A stretch of DNA of 64,000 nt from Trichobilharzia regenti (taxonomy: Eukaryota; Platyhelminthes; Trematoda; Strigeidida; Schistosomatidae), in assembly GCA_944472135.2 (NCBI GenBank), contig OX235264.1, positions 97,102,319 to 97,166,318 on the forward strand. Direction: 5' to 3'. A program made the translations under genes and the position numbers. Below, one piece after another: positions 32,222 through 42,686 of the stretch. Position 1 is the first letter of the stretch. Each line of letters starts with the position of its first letter. Below the pieces are notes generated by a model, which worked only from the letters and a program-made list of their open reading frames with translations, was not told the origin of the DNA and searched no databases.

Positions 32222-32570
32222 CTTCCATGGAATGTGATGCGATCTACATCGGACAAACACCTCGAGAAATCAAAATCAGAAGAAATGAAGAACAATCTGT
32301 ACACGCACACACACACATTTTTTAACGGATTCCAACATACCACTTGGCACGGTTTTGAGAGGACAAATACGTCAGAAGTCGGAGAATGTTGCAGATAGAA
32401 ACAAAATTACGTCGAATGAGATATACTGTAGACTACTGTTCTACTTGGGGATTCTGCATAAGGATTAGGTAAAACCAAGCTGAAAACTTCTTGCTGTATG
32501 TATATAAACGTTTGGCTCAAAATAAAGCTTTCATTATTATTATTATGATTATTATTTTGAGCAAAGCAAG
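32222..32570 (+). pseudogene. PLE endonuclease remnant and 3' end with (ATT)n
   Basis: Joined to the RT remnant: 'CDAIYIGQTPREIKIR' at about 32240-32285 is the YIG core plus following Arg. The rest of the domain is frame-shifted. The fragment ends in an ATT run (32533-32552). Confidence 0.7.
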
Positions 32571-32779
32571 CATAATAGTTTATGCGGAACAAAGTGGTAC
32601 CATCATTAATTTAGTTGGCTTGTTATCAGCTGCTTGCAGTCCAAACACACTAATTAATTTATGCACAGAAACAATTTTAACATACACAAAGAGTTCATTT
32701 TTGAACAAAAAATCAATATTACGTTTGTATTTCATCGGTACGAAGCTAAGGAAGTGTGGCTTTGGCCTCTAGCTTTCTA

Positions 32780-33770
32780 AATATGGTTCTTTTGACGAAA
32801 CCATCCTTTCTTCTCACTACATCATTAAGATGAACTCCATACTAGCTGATGGAAGCAAGTTTCAGAAGCTGAAAGCAACGAAAGATCATACGGAGAAAGT
32901 AGAGAGAGAAATAACAAACTTATTAAAGGATTTTTTCTAGGGTAAAGGGTACATATCACCAAAAACTTTCGAAAACATAAAACCCACAGGAAGCACCATC
33001 TCACGCATGTATGATCTACCGAAAGTGCATAAATCATGAGTGCCCCTACACCCCATACTAGACATGTCTCTTTCAGCCTATTACGAGACGGCAAAGTGGC
33101 TGGTACAGCTACTTCAACCCTTGCATAACGAGTTAGTAAAGCATAGCGTCAAGGATACCTTTCAATTTATTGACAAGATCCAAAAAGTTGAACGCTACTG
33201 GCAAATACATGGCATCACTTGATGTTTCATCTCTATTCACTAATGTGCCTCTAGTGGAGACCATCGATTATATCTGCGAACAGATTATAGAAAGGAAATT
33301 GTGCACTGGTATTTCGATTAGCAATCTGAAACCGCTACTTGTTAAATGTACAACAAATGTTCACTTCTTGTTTAAGAATGAAATTTACGGACAGGTTGAT
33401 GGAGTAGCCATGGGATCCCCACTGGGACCTATTTTCGCGAATATATTTCTAGCAAAACTAGAAAATAGTCGGTTGAAAGAGGAAATAGCGAAAACGGAAA
33501 TGTATTGTCGTTACATGGATGACACTTCTGTAGTGTACGATGAACGGTTAAGTAGTGATTTGGTTTTGAACAACTTTAATAATGCACACCCAGCGGTCCA
33601 TTTCACCTACGAAGGAGAATACAACGACTCTCTACACTTCCTCGACGTCCTACTAATGAGAAGAGAGGATGGTTCCGTCAAAAGAACCACATTTAAAAAA
33701 TCTATATATTCATACAAAGGTAATAATAATCACTTTATCTCAAACAATATTAATCATACAGATTGACATT
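32780..33770 (+). pseudogene. PLE reverse transcriptase (best preserved copy)
   Basis: The first part in one frame reads 'SSHYIIKMNSILADGSKFQK', a stop near 32938, 'GYISPKTFENIKPTGSTISR', 'MYDLPKVHK', a stop near 33037, and 'KWLVQLLQPLHNELVKHSVK'. The frame then shifts near 33180 to the 198-codon frame 33170-33766: 'LDVSSLFTNVPLVETI' (motif A with catalytic Asp), 'YGQVDGVAMGSPLGPIFAN' (motif B), 'RYMDDTSVV' (YxDD, about 33508-33530), and 'LHFLDVLLMRRED' (FLD block). This order is diagnostic for the telomerase-related RT of Penelope-like elements; in schistosomes the family is represented by Cercyon. The endonuclease is missing: the copy is cut at about 33770 by an oppositely oriented PLE. Confidence 0.88.
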
Positions 33771-33814
33771 TTTGGCGTTACATAATTAAATGAAACGGAG
33801 AATAAAGAAATCCA

Positions 33815-34890
33815 GTTATCAGGGCAGAGAAAAACTGATAACTGCTTCTTTCTGAACATACAGATCGGGTTTCAGGCGTTTGATAGAGACTGCTTCGGCA
33901 AACTTGAGGAGAGTGCGACTCGTTTGCCTGTTGATAATTTTCAAAGGTCTTGCGACGTCCACCTTATTACCCGTATTAAAAAAAATCCCTGACCATGGCA
34001 CTGTTAAAAGCATTTGTTCCCTTGAGGAGTAGGTTTTTCACACATGTTCAGAAAATAGCACCTGTGCCCTTCCTTCTGTTCTTCTAATATAATTGCTCCC
34101 ACAGATGCATGTAAATGTGTATACACAGTTGGTGGTAACATGAGAATGGTATCTGTTGACAACATTTGACTGCATCAAAGAGCATGTTTTCCGGTAGATG
34201 GCAACCAACTTAGCTGGAGGATAGGCTCTGGCTGGTGATGTACTCAATCCTTTGTTGACTAATGCTGCAATATTTTAACCTTTAAAATCCAATTGAATGA
34301 AGACGGGATGTTTACCACCGTGATTTCTTTGATATTCAAGTCTTGACATCTTTCATATTAATTAATGAATCTCTAAGGGTAACCGTTGTCTTTCAACATC
34401 TTTTTGTGAATCACAAATTCTTCCTCTAATTTCTCTATAGACTGTATTCTTGTAGCTTTATAGTACAGAGTCTTGACTAGTGCTTGTTTGAAGATATTTG
34501 GTCAAAAATTCTTAAAATTTAAGTATTGTCCATTCCCCTTGTAGGCTTTCGGTAAATTGACCTCTGGAGACTACCATCTTCCAGGCACTGAGTGGTAATG
34601 TCACGGAAATTGAACTTTCCATTATTTTCATGTTCCGTAGTAAATTCAATATATGTATGTGAGTCGTTGAATAATCCGATTAGGTAGGAAGTATGACTTT
34701 GGTTGTTGTACACTACAAATGTGTCATCTTAATATTGGGAATAGGAAGTTGTTTCGTTGACCGTATGCTTCAACTTTGTTTTCTCAAGGTTGAGCATGAA
34801 CATATCTGCTAAAACAGGGGCTAAGTGGACTGCCCCGTAGCTACACAATCTGTTTGGCGGTAAACAGTGTTGTCAAACTGGATTGTATAT
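33815..34890 (-). pseudogene. PLE RT end, endonuclease and C-terminus
   Basis: Minus-strand order: 'MFMLNLEKTKL' near 34790, a YxDD position altered to a stop (complement near 34725), 'GKFNFRDITTQCLEDGSL' then 'YRKPTRGMDNT' (34713-34519), 'CVYTFTCICGSNYIRRTEGR' (GIY-YIG with G to R change in YIG; 34247-34038), and 'LLKFAEAVSIKRLKPDLYVQ' (C-terminal block; 34013-33819). Stops separate the parts. It meets the plus-strand PLE RT tail to tail at about 33770-33815. Confidence 0.82.
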
Positions 34891-34894
34891 CTTA

Positions 34895-35060
34895 ATATAT
34901 GAGTAAAACTTGGGCACTGTGGTAGCAAGTAATTCCATATTAGTTTGCTTATTAGATGTATCACACAGTGAAACAGTATTATTATTTACTGGATGACCAG
35001 GTTTCGAACACAATTTATTGTTCATAATCATATCAATTGTAATCACATGACTTCGAAACT
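34895..35060 (-). repeat. PLE family-2 terminal repeat
   Basis: 'AAACTTGGGCACTGTGGTAG' at 34906, 'TATCACACAGTGAAACAG', 'AGGTTTCGAACACAATTTAT' and 'CATAATCATATCAATTGTAA'. Follows directly on the 5' side of the minus-strand PLE coding part. Confidence 0.7.
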
Positions 35061-35064
35061 CAAG

Positions 35065-35455
35065 TTTCGAAGTGGGCAGTCCTAAGTGGTGGACGCGTGT
35101 ACACAAAATTACGCTGGCAAGTCACATGACACTCAAATTGTTAGTCTTAGTAGACAGACTAAAAGTGGCATTCGATTGAGAGACCGTCATGCTAGTGATT
35201 ATCTTTCGTAATTAATAGTGAATATAAGCACAAAAGACTCCAGTAGCTATTAGGCTGTCGTGTGTTTCGCCGTGTTGGAATCTCGGTTAGTGACCAATCA
35301 CTTTATCTACAGTATATTATGCTTTGTCATATTAGATACATCCAGATTGTTTTGTCTCAGAGAGAGAGGGAGAGAGAGAGTTGTTTGTAAACTGTGCATT
35401 CAAAATGAGTAGGATTAAATTCATTTTCAGTAATTTTCATCATTTAAAGTGAATA
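35065..35455. other. No gene seen
   Basis: Contains a short (GA)n stretch near 35360-35380; nothing else recognised. Confidence 0.35.
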
Positions 35456-35460
35456 AAGGT

Positions 35461-35870
35461 ATTATTTATTATTATTATTAAAGGCCTTCGGTTCCGAGTG
35501 AGATGTAGGGTGTCAGCAGGGTGTACACCTCCATTTCACTATTTTATCTGTAGTCTTTGTAAGCTGGATCAATGACTCTTCCTACTCTCTCTTTCTCTCA
35601 TTTCCTCTTTACATTATCTCTTCCATATTTCCTTCGGATACCTAACTCTTGATTACTTTACTGAGTTCTATTCGACACATCGGCGTGTGAAATCAATCAA
35701 CTGTCCACATTGTGTACATCCAATTAATCTCCAAATTGTTTTCAAAAATATTCATTGCGCTGTAGGTTCTCAGTTGGTTCACTGATAAAGTTCTTTTGTT
35801 GCTTATACTTTCTACCCGGCCATCTGATCTTAATTATCGAAGAAGCCAAGACAGCTGTTATTGTAAACAT
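35461..35870 (-). mobile_element. RTE-like LINE 3' fragment
   Basis: Begins with a (TTA)n run (35461-35480), i.e. the 3' tail read in reverse. The right end 'CCGGCCATCTGATCTTAATT' and 'AGACAGCTGTTATT' match the RTE C-terminal coding region at 23070-23120. Strongly diverged in between. Confidence 0.6.
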
Positions 35871-35874
35871 TTAT

Positions 35875-36220
35875 AACCCGATACGAATTTAAAACAAGCA
35901 GTAAAGGTGAATAAAGCAGGATTTAATGAATTCATCAAATTTCAGTAGAACTCGTCAGCTGCGGAATACTCTACATACACGGATATATATACACTTTTGA
36001 AATTACACTGGGAGATATAAGACTGATGAGCACATAAACTACATTGAATTAATCACACAAAGCGACATGTGAGAATGTTTTCCAGGTCATGTTCAAACAG
36101 ATAAAGGAGAGAGAGTATGAGAGATCAAAATTAAGATAAATTGCATTACACTTTAATTACATCACTTAAATAAACAATTAGTTATGAGAGAATATAACAA
36201 GAATTACAAACAGACTATTT
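35875..36220. other. No gene seen
   Basis: AT-rich, no recognisable content. Confidence 0.35.
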
Positions 36221-36224
36221 TTTT

Positions 36225-36425
36225 TAATATTTAATATTTTTGATTACAGCTTGATTCCACACCGTATTTTTGGTACAAGTATGGAATTTTCAGCGTGGAT
36301 ATCGGTAGCCAAAATTTCACAGGCCGACCATAGATATCAAGTGTGCGTCGGCGTGGGATCGAACATCGGACCATATGCATGGTCGGTGAGAGTCCTAACC
36401 ACTGTGCCACCGACGCACATGCGAG
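36225..36425 (-). mobile_element. tRNA-derived SINE
   Basis: Complement of the tRNA-like head lies at about 36340-36419, ending CACCGACGCA. 'GTCCTAACCACTGTGCC' is the box A complement, and 'GGACCATATGCATGGTC' the middle hairpin. The tail starts 'TTTGATTACAGCTTGATTCC' at 36240. Same family as 19127-19320. Confidence 0.75.
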
Positions 36426-36747
36426 TAGACAATCGCCTCTCTGTACGACCTATGCACTTGCTTCCTGTTATAACTGCAATGAATTAAGGTAAAACCCCGT
36501 CGCCAATTTGTTATAACTGTGGGGAATTGAATGAAGACGTTTTCACCTTGCTCTGTCTGCGCCTGAACTAATCTGCCTATCTGCTTGTCGTACCTTCCGA
36601 TTTAGTAAAGCACGCAAATATCAAGAGACAAAGGCTGGACTGTGACTGTGTATTGAAGTGCAACAACGATAAAGAAAGCCATGGTATTTATACATTTTAC
36701 AACAATATGGACAGCTAACAGCATTTGAAATAATTTATCTTAATAGC

Positions 36748-36930
36748 CAATAACAAAGTGCGTGAGAGATGATAATATACCATATGTGCGAGGTTGACAG
36801 TCAGTAACAAAATGTGTGGGAATGATAACATACCATATATACAAGATTAGCAGTCACTACCAAAATGTGTGAGAATGATAACACACCATATATGCAAGAT
36901 TAAACAGTCAATACCAAAATATGTGGGATC
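36748..36930. repeat. ~54-bp tandem repeat, about 3.4 copies
   Basis: Units begin at 36748, 36802, 36855 and 36909 (spacings 54, 53, 54). Each has 'CA(A/G/C)TA(A)CAAAATGTGTG', an 'AATGATAACA' block and 'ACCATATATGCAAGATT'. Divergence between units is moderate. Confidence 0.8.
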
Positions 36931-37185
36931 CTATCACTTCCACAAACACACTCGAAGTGATATACGCAGTTTGAAGTGTCCAGGATTGGCGGCTGGTCTT
37001 TCCCAGATTGTTGAAGCACTCGCTTGGTGGTGTTAAGGATAACAAGTTTTGCAGCATAATAAGTTCTCTTGATGGCTTTATCGAGTCTATAGATACAAGT
37101 CTGCAAGTAGGCTGTTGGAAACGCCTATCGTTACTCGCCAAGTCTTGACGTTGCAGTGAATTAATAGTAGTATTCATCATTTGGC
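36900..37185 (-). pseudogene. PLE endonuclease start, truncated
   Basis: The frame 37106-36900 reads 'AAKLVILNTTKRVLQQSGKD', then 'NCVYHFECVCGSDRI', matching the N-terminal CxC of PLE GIY-YIG domains (cf. 'NCVYTFTCICGSNYI' at 34038-34247). The frame breaks right at the YIG core, where the minisatellite begins. Confidence 0.7.
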
Positions 37186-37189
37186 GTTC

Positions 37190-37570
37190 TAATAAAAATT
37201 CAGGATAAAACTTGTTATTGCTATTTTGTTATCCATGACATAAGTTCCACTCACATTATCCTAACATATATTCGATAAGATTAATTAGAAACAAACTGAT
37301 CACATCTGAATGCTGGTTACATACATTTATAGTAGACACAGTGCAACGAATTTTATCGAGTAAGATGAACTTATAAGTTATCAAATAAGGATAATGGTAA
37401 TAAGGACAGTGGTAGAAAAAGTCTTCTGAATTTGAATATTTTAGTATTTCTTGTACTTTTCTATCTCATCATTCAATATTCTTCTTCACATTGTTAATTT
37501 TATTGTGAATATGATGTATACCTGAAATTTTCCCAGACATTAGCTTACAACCTTAAAATAATTGTGTTAT
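37190..37570. other. No gene seen
   Basis: AT-rich, nothing recognised. Confidence 0.35.
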
Positions 37571-37574
37571 TTTC

Positions 37575-37815
37575 ACAATGTGCGTCGGTGGCATAGCGGT
37601 TAAGAGGTTCACCGACCATGCGCATGGTCCGTGGTTCAGTCCCCGGCGGACTCACTCCTTTACCTCGCTAAGCCAGTAATCAAACTGGTGAAGAGGGAAG
37701 GTTGGGCATGAGGCTGACTAGCAACCCCATCCTGTAAAAATAAACACCACAGCTACAGAAACTTCACGCCAATAGCTTGAAGATCTGTGTTCCACTTGGA
37801 GCGTGAAGGAAAAAA
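37575..37815 (+). mobile_element. tRNA-derived SINE with a different tail
   Basis: The tRNA-like head about 37580-37655 has 'TGGCATAGCGGTTAAGAGG' (box A) and 'GTGGTTCAGTCCC' (degenerate box B). 'GACCATGCGCATGGTC' is the same middle hairpin as in 19127-19200. The tail (37660-37815) is not shared with the other copies and contains 'AATAAACACCACAGCTACAG'. Confidence 0.65.
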
Positions 37816-37819
37816 AACT

Positions 37820-38190
37820 TTCACAATAATTGGCAATTATAGAGCCTTTTGTATTTTACACTCTGTGTGCGGAGGTCATAATCTTACTGGTTGTTAACTC
37901 TTGAGAATTTTTTACTTTTTGTCAGAGTCACTTAAAACAGGTATACTCAGCATCACTATCATGTGTTTTGAGTGCTCTGTGAGATAATGAAAGGTCTTTT
38001 TATCAATGGACCATCTTCTCGCTTATTTTCGCACACTGATGGTATTGTCCTTACTGTAACTAATGAATCGAGCAGATTTCATCAGTGCATTGAATTCCTA
38101 CTTTCAACTGGCTACTAGATGTTAACTTTGATTATAACAGAATTTTCATTTGTTTATCTTGTGCTAAGGATCTTCAGCATTATTATAATA
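37820..38190. other. No gene seen; target of the tandem LTR element
   Basis: AT-rich sequence leading to GTTAT at 38195-38199. Confidence 0.4.
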
Positions 38191-38199
38191 TGTTGTTAT

Positions 38200-38646
38200 T
38201 GATATGTATCCATATATATGGCGGTCTATCTTTCTGTTTGCTCGCTTAGTCTGTGACCATTTCACTTTGATGAACCTGTCTCCTTTAACAATGTATATTC
38301 CCCTTATATTATATATAATATGTGTGTTTGTTTGACATGTCTGTTATATTTGCTATGTATATATGGATCGATATTCCATTATAATTAGCCAATCATGTTA
38401 AGACTGTCTATTGATTTGTTCATTTTGGATATTCGCTCACACACTTGTGTTCACACACACTTGTTCGGACATTCTTTTATATTTTACTCTCACACACTCT
38501 TGTGTGACATATTGATTCTCCTGGTGTTTTGGAAAATAGAAGTATCATCGCGAACCTAGTGGTCTTCTGATTTCTGTCTTTCTTGCGTCAGGACTATTAA
38601 ATTCTCGACCAGTACATAACAATAATTTGGCGACGAGTACATAATA
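38200..38646 (+). repeat. LTR 1 of the tandem element
   Basis: Starts TGATATGTATCCAT. Lacks about 20 bases of the TG-rich stretch present in LTR 2 and LTR 3 (40215-40245). Otherwise matches them. The right boundary is set by alignment to LTR 3. Confidence 0.8.
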
Positions 38647-38666
38647 ATTTGGGGACGGGGAAAACT

Positions 38667-38837
38667 ATGGATCCTTCTAAATTGGAATTACTATTTGAAC
38701 GACAAATGAAATTAATGGAAATGTTCGTCAACCAACAGACTCGTCCAATTTCACCTTCAAGCAATCCCAATCATACCATGCTACCATCTGTCGACGGCAT
38801 TGTGAACAGTATTTCACAGTTCAATTATGACCCATAG
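38667..38837 (+). CDS. Gag N-terminal frame, copy 1 (ends at in-frame TAG)
   Basis: The ATG at 38667 is the first in the leader, 20 bases past the LTR. It encodes 56 residues with a Met/Leu-rich amphipathic start ('LELLFERQMKLMEMF') and stops at TAG (38835-38837). The following sense codons continue the same frame into the long gag/protease frame, so this is the N-terminus of that protein, cut by one stop. Reading on would require stop-codon readthrough; otherwise the copy is dead. Confidence 0.75.
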   Translation: MDPSKLELLFERQMKLMEMFVNQQTRPISPSSNPNHTMLPSVDGIVNSISQFNYDP

Positions 38838-40202
38838 GCTAATGTCACTTTTGACACATGGTATCAACGTTATGAGGATTTATTCACGGTTGATCTCGCC
38901 TCACAAGACGATGCTTGGAAGGTGCGAGTATTGTTACGTAAATTGGGTCCCGCAGAATATGAGAGGTACTGCGACCTAATTTTACCCCAAAAACCACGTG
39001 ACAAGTGTTTCGATGATACAATAAAGCTGCTGCGTGAACATTTTGGAGACCACTCCTCATTATTCAGCATACGTTATCGTTGCCTCAAGCTGACAATGAA
39101 TGAAAATGATGATTTTCTTACTCATGTTGGCACAGTCAACCGAGAATGTGAGAGATTTCGACTCAGGTCCTTAATAGATGATCACTTCAAAGCCTTGATT
39201 CTCATATGCAGTCTTCAATCTCCTCGTTTCACAGATATCCGAACTCGACTGCTCAATCAGCTGGAACAAAATCCTAAGTTAACATTACATGACATAGCTG
39301 ATGAATATCAACGGCTGATTAAATTGCAGAAAGACACACACCTGGTCGAATCAACACCTTCCAGAAGCTCTGATATTCGTGCATTACGCAAGAGCAAAAA
39401 TCTCTCATCAGCTACTCCTGACCCATCTACTTCTCTTAATGTCCCGCGGAAATCTACACATACTCGTCCAACTTCACAAAATACTACAAAGAAGACCCCT
39501 CCATCACCGTGCTGGCATTGTGGCGCGTGGCACTTTGTAAAGTCTTGCCCATACGAAAATCATCGTTGCAGCAAGTGTAAAATCATCGGTCATAAAAATG
39601 GTTTTTGTCAGCCACGCAAACCCAGATGTCAAAATCCAGCAAAAGCTCGACAAACTGTTGGCCCTAAATCTCCAAGGAGATCATTAAGTCTACGCGCAAC
39701 CTGTCAAGTCACAACACCAAGTATGCGGAAATATATTGATCTTCAGATGAATGGTCATGATGCATGTCTGCAGCTAGATACCGCCTCTGATACTACTGTT
39801 ATATCAGAGAAACTTTGGAATGATATTGGCAGACCACCAATCGGAAATACTTCCCAGACTCTTCTCAGCGCCTGTGATGGGCGGCTCAAACTAATTGGTG
39901 AACTCAAATGTTCTGTTTCCTTCCGCAATACCAAATTCACAGGAATTTGCTACGTCACCAAGAGTGATTTAAATCTTTTGGGACTTGATTGGTTCGATCG
40001 TTTGCATCTGGCTCATGCCCCACTAAATTCGCTATGCAATGCGGTCAAGAAGCATAAAATGTTAGACAATTCCGGACGAAGCCGAAGCCGCAAACCCAAC
40101 AGTCAGACGAAACGACAGGCGTCAACAACAAGCCCAAAGGTCCCAGATAAACCCGCAGGTAAACATCCTACTAATCATCAATCTTCTCAAAAGGGGAGGT
40201 GA
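38838..40202 (+). CDS. Gag-protease polyprotein, copy 1
   Basis: Same frame as 38667-38837; the first internal Met is at 38922. The gag-like region has 'FDTWYQRYEDLF' (capsid entry helix) and 'LLRKLGPAEYERYCDLILP'. Two zinc knuckles follow: a CX2CX3HX4C variant beginning 'CWHCGAWH' near residue 200, and CX2CX4HX4C 'CSKCKIIGHKNGFC' near residue 220 (counted from 38922). An aspartic-protease active site 'LDTASDTTVI' follows (DTA in place of the usual DTG/DSG), with 'LLGLDWFDRL' as the flap/second strand. The protein ends in a basic Ser/Thr/Lys-rich tail; its TGA overlaps the first bases of LTR 2. Gag packages RNA, and the protease would mature it. Confidence 0.88.
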   Translation, partial: ANVTFDTWYQRYEDLFTVDLASQDDAWKVRVLLRKLGPAEYERYCDLILPQKPRDKCFDDTIKLLREHFGDHSSLFSIRYRCLKLTMNENDDFLTHVGTVNRECERFRLRSLIDDHFKALILICSLQSPRFTDIRTRLLNQLEQNPKLTLHDIADEYQRLIKLQKDTHLVESTPSRSSDIRALRKSKNLSSATPDPSTSLNVPRKSTHTRPTSQNTTKKTPPSPCWHCGAWHFVKSCPYENHRCSKCKIIGHKNGFCQPRKPRCQNPAKARQTVGPKSPRRSLSLRATCQVTTPSMRKYIDLQMNGHDACLQLDTASDTTVISEKLWNDIGRPPIGNTSQTLLSACDGRLKLIGELKCSVSFRNTKFTGICYVTKSDLNLLGLDWFDRLHLAHAPLNSLCNAVKKHKMLDNSGRSRSRKPNSQTKRQASTTSPKVPDKPAGKHPTNHQSSQKGR

Positions 40203-40666
40203 TATGTATCCACATATATATTTATGTGTGTGTGTGTATGTTTGTCTCTCTTTCTGTTTGCTCGCTTAGTCTGTGACCATTTCACTTTGATGAACCTGTC
40301 TCCTTTAACAATGTATATTCCCCTTATATTATATATAATATGTGTGTTTGTTTGACATGTCTGTTATATTTGCTATGTATATATGGATCGATATTCCATT
40401 ATAATTAGCCAATCATGTTAAGACTGTCTATTGATTTGTTCATTTTGGATATTCGCTCACACACTTGTGTTCACACACACTTGTTCGGACATTCTTTTAT
40501 ATTTTACTCTCACACACTCTTGTGTGACATATTGATTCTCCTGGTGTTTTGGAAAATAGAAGTATCATCGCGAACCTAGTGGTCTTCTGATTTCTGTCTT
40601 TCTTGCGTCAGGACTATTAAATTCTCGACCAGTACATAACAATAATTTGGCGACGAGTACATAATA
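40200..40666 (+). repeat. LTR 2 of the tandem element (shared)
   Basis: 467 bp, TGATAT...ATAATA. Serves as 3' LTR of copy 1 and 5' LTR of copy 2. TATA-like 'TATATTATATATAATATG' near 40325. Confidence 0.85.
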
Positions 40667-40686
40667 ATTTGGGGACGGGGAAAACT

Positions 40687-40857
40687 ATGGATCCTTCTAA
40701 ATTGGAATTACTATTTGAACGACAAATGAAATTAATGGAAATGTTCGTCAACCAACAGACTCGTCCAATTTCACCTTCAAGCAATCCCAATCATACCATG
40801 CTACCATCTGTCGACGGCATTGTGAACAGTATTTCACAGTTCAATTATGACCCATAG
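40687..40857 (+). CDS. Gag N-terminal frame, copy 2 (same TAG)
   Basis: Identical to 38667-38837, including the TAG at 40855-40857. The shared stop shows it predates the tandem duplication. Confidence 0.75.
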   Translation: MDPSKLELLFERQMKLMEMFVNQQTRPISPSSNPNHTMLPSVDGIVNSISQFNYDP

Positions 40858-42222
40858 GCTAATGTCACTTTTGACACATGGTATCAACGTTATGAGGATT
40901 TATTCACGGTTGATCTCGCCTCACAAGACGATGCTTGGAAGGTGCGAGTATTGTTACGTAAATTGGGTCCCGCAGAATATGAGAGGTACTGCGACCTAAT
41001 TTTACCCCAAAAACCACGTGACAAGTGTTTCGATGATACAATAAAGCTGCTGCGTGAACATTTTGGAGACCACTCCTCATTATTCAGCATACGTTATCGT
41101 TGCCTCAAGCTGACAATGAATGAAAATGATGATTTTCTTACTCATGTTGGCACAGTCAACCGAGAATGTGAGAGATTTCGACTCAGGTCCTTAATAGATG
41201 ATCACTTCAAAGCCTTGATTCTCATATGCAGTCTTCAATCTCCTCGTTTCACAGATATCCGAACTCGACTGCTCAATCAGCTGGAACAAAATCCTAAGTT
41301 AACATTACATGACATAGCTGATGAATATCAACGGCTGATTAAATTGCAGAAAGACACACACCTGGTCGAATCAACACCTTCCAGAAGCTCTGATATTCGT
41401 GCATTACGCAAGAGCAAAAATCTCTCATCAGCTACTCCTGACCCATCTACTTCTCTTAATGTCCCGCGGAAATCTACACATACTCGTCCAACTTCACAAA
41501 ATACTACAAAGAAGACCCCTCCATCACCGTGCTGGCATTGTGGCGCGTGGCACTTTGTAAAGTCTTGCCCATACGAAAATCATCGTTGCAGCAAGTGTAA
41601 AATCATCGGTCATAAAAATGGTTTTTGTCAGCCACGCAAACCCAGATGTCAAAATCCAGCAAAAGCTCGACAAACTGTTGGCCCTAAATCTCCAAGGAGA
41701 TCATTAAGTCTACGCGCAACCTGTCAAGTCACAACACCAAGTATGCGGAAATATATTGATCTTCAGATGAATGGTCATGATGCATGTCTGCAGCTAGATA
41801 CCGCCTCTGATACTACTGTTATATCAGAGAAACTTTGGAATGATATTGGCAGACCACCAATCGGAAATACTTCCCAGACTCTTCTCAGCGCCTGTGATGG
41901 GCGGCTCAAACTAATTGGTGAACTCAAATGTTCTGTTTCCTTCCGCAATACCAAATTCACAGGAATTTGCTACGTCACCAAGAGTGATTTAAATCTTTTG
42001 GGACTTGATTGGTTCGATCGTTTGCATCTGGCTCATGCCCCACTAAATTCGCTATGCAATGCGGTCAAGAAGCATAAAATGTTAGACAATTCCGGACGAA
42101 GCCGAAGCCGCAAACCCAACAGTCAGACGAAACGACAGGCGTCAACAACAAGCCCAAAGGTCCCAGATAAACCCGCAGGTAAACATCCTACTAATCATCA
42201 ATCTTCTCAAAAGGGGAGGTGA
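40858..42222 (+). CDS. Gag-protease polyprotein, copy 2
   Basis: The 426-residue peptide from 40942 is identical to copy 1 in every residue, with the same zinc knuckles and the same DTA protease site. The TGA again overlaps the start of LTR 3. Identity this complete implies a very recent tandem duplication (LTR-LTR recombination or concatemer insertion) or an assembly duplication. Confidence 0.88.
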   Translation, partial: ANVTFDTWYQRYEDLFTVDLASQDDAWKVRVLLRKLGPAEYERYCDLILPQKPRDKCFDDTIKLLREHFGDHSSLFSIRYRCLKLTMNENDDFLTHVGTVNRECERFRLRSLIDDHFKALILICSLQSPRFTDIRTRLLNQLEQNPKLTLHDIADEYQRLIKLQKDTHLVESTPSRSSDIRALRKSKNLSSATPDPSTSLNVPRKSTHTRPTSQNTTKKTPPSPCWHCGAWHFVKSCPYENHRCSKCKIIGHKNGFCQPRKPRCQNPAKARQTVGPKSPRRSLSLRATCQVTTPSMRKYIDLQMNGHDACLQLDTASDTTVISEKLWNDIGRPPIGNTSQTLLSACDGRLKLIGELKCSVSFRNTKFTGICYVTKSDLNLLGLDWFDRLHLAHAPLNSLCNAVKKHKMLDNSGRSRSRKPNSQTKRQASTTSPKVPDKPAGKHPTNHQSSQKGR

Positions 42223-42686
42223 TATGTATCCACATATATATTTATGTGTGTGTGTGTATGTTTGTCTCTCTTTCTGTTTGCTCGCTTAGTCTGTGACCAT
42301 TTCACTTTGATGAACCTGTCTCCTTTAACAATGTATATTCCCCTTATATTATATATAATATGTGTGTTTGTTTGACATGTCTGTTATATTTGCTATGTAT
42401 ATATGGATCGATATTCCATTATAATTAGCCAATCATGTTAAGACTGTCTATTGATTTGTTCATTTTGGATATTCGCTCACACACTTGTGTTCACACACAC
42501 TTGTTCGGACATTCTTTTATATTTTACTCTCACACACTCTTGTGTGACATATTGATTCTCCTGGTGTTTTGGAAAATAGAAGTATCATCGCGAACCTAGT
42601 GGTCTTCTGATTTCTGTCTTTCTTGCGTCAGGACTATTAAATTCTCGACCAGTACATAACAATAATTTGGCGACGAGTACATAAAG
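42220..42686 (+). repeat. LTR 3 of the tandem element
   Basis: 467 bp, ends ATAAAG immediately before GTTAT (42687-42691). The canonical end in the solo copy at 51619-52125 is ATAACA. Confidence 0.85.

Noticed and set aside
36748..36930. CRISPR-like array
   Set aside because: Units are contiguous ~54-bp tandem repeats with no spacers, in eukaryotic DNA.
38200..42686. Two independent insertions of the gag/pro element
   Set aside because: Only one TSD surrounds the whole array and the middle LTR is shared, so it is one tandem locus (or an assembly duplication).
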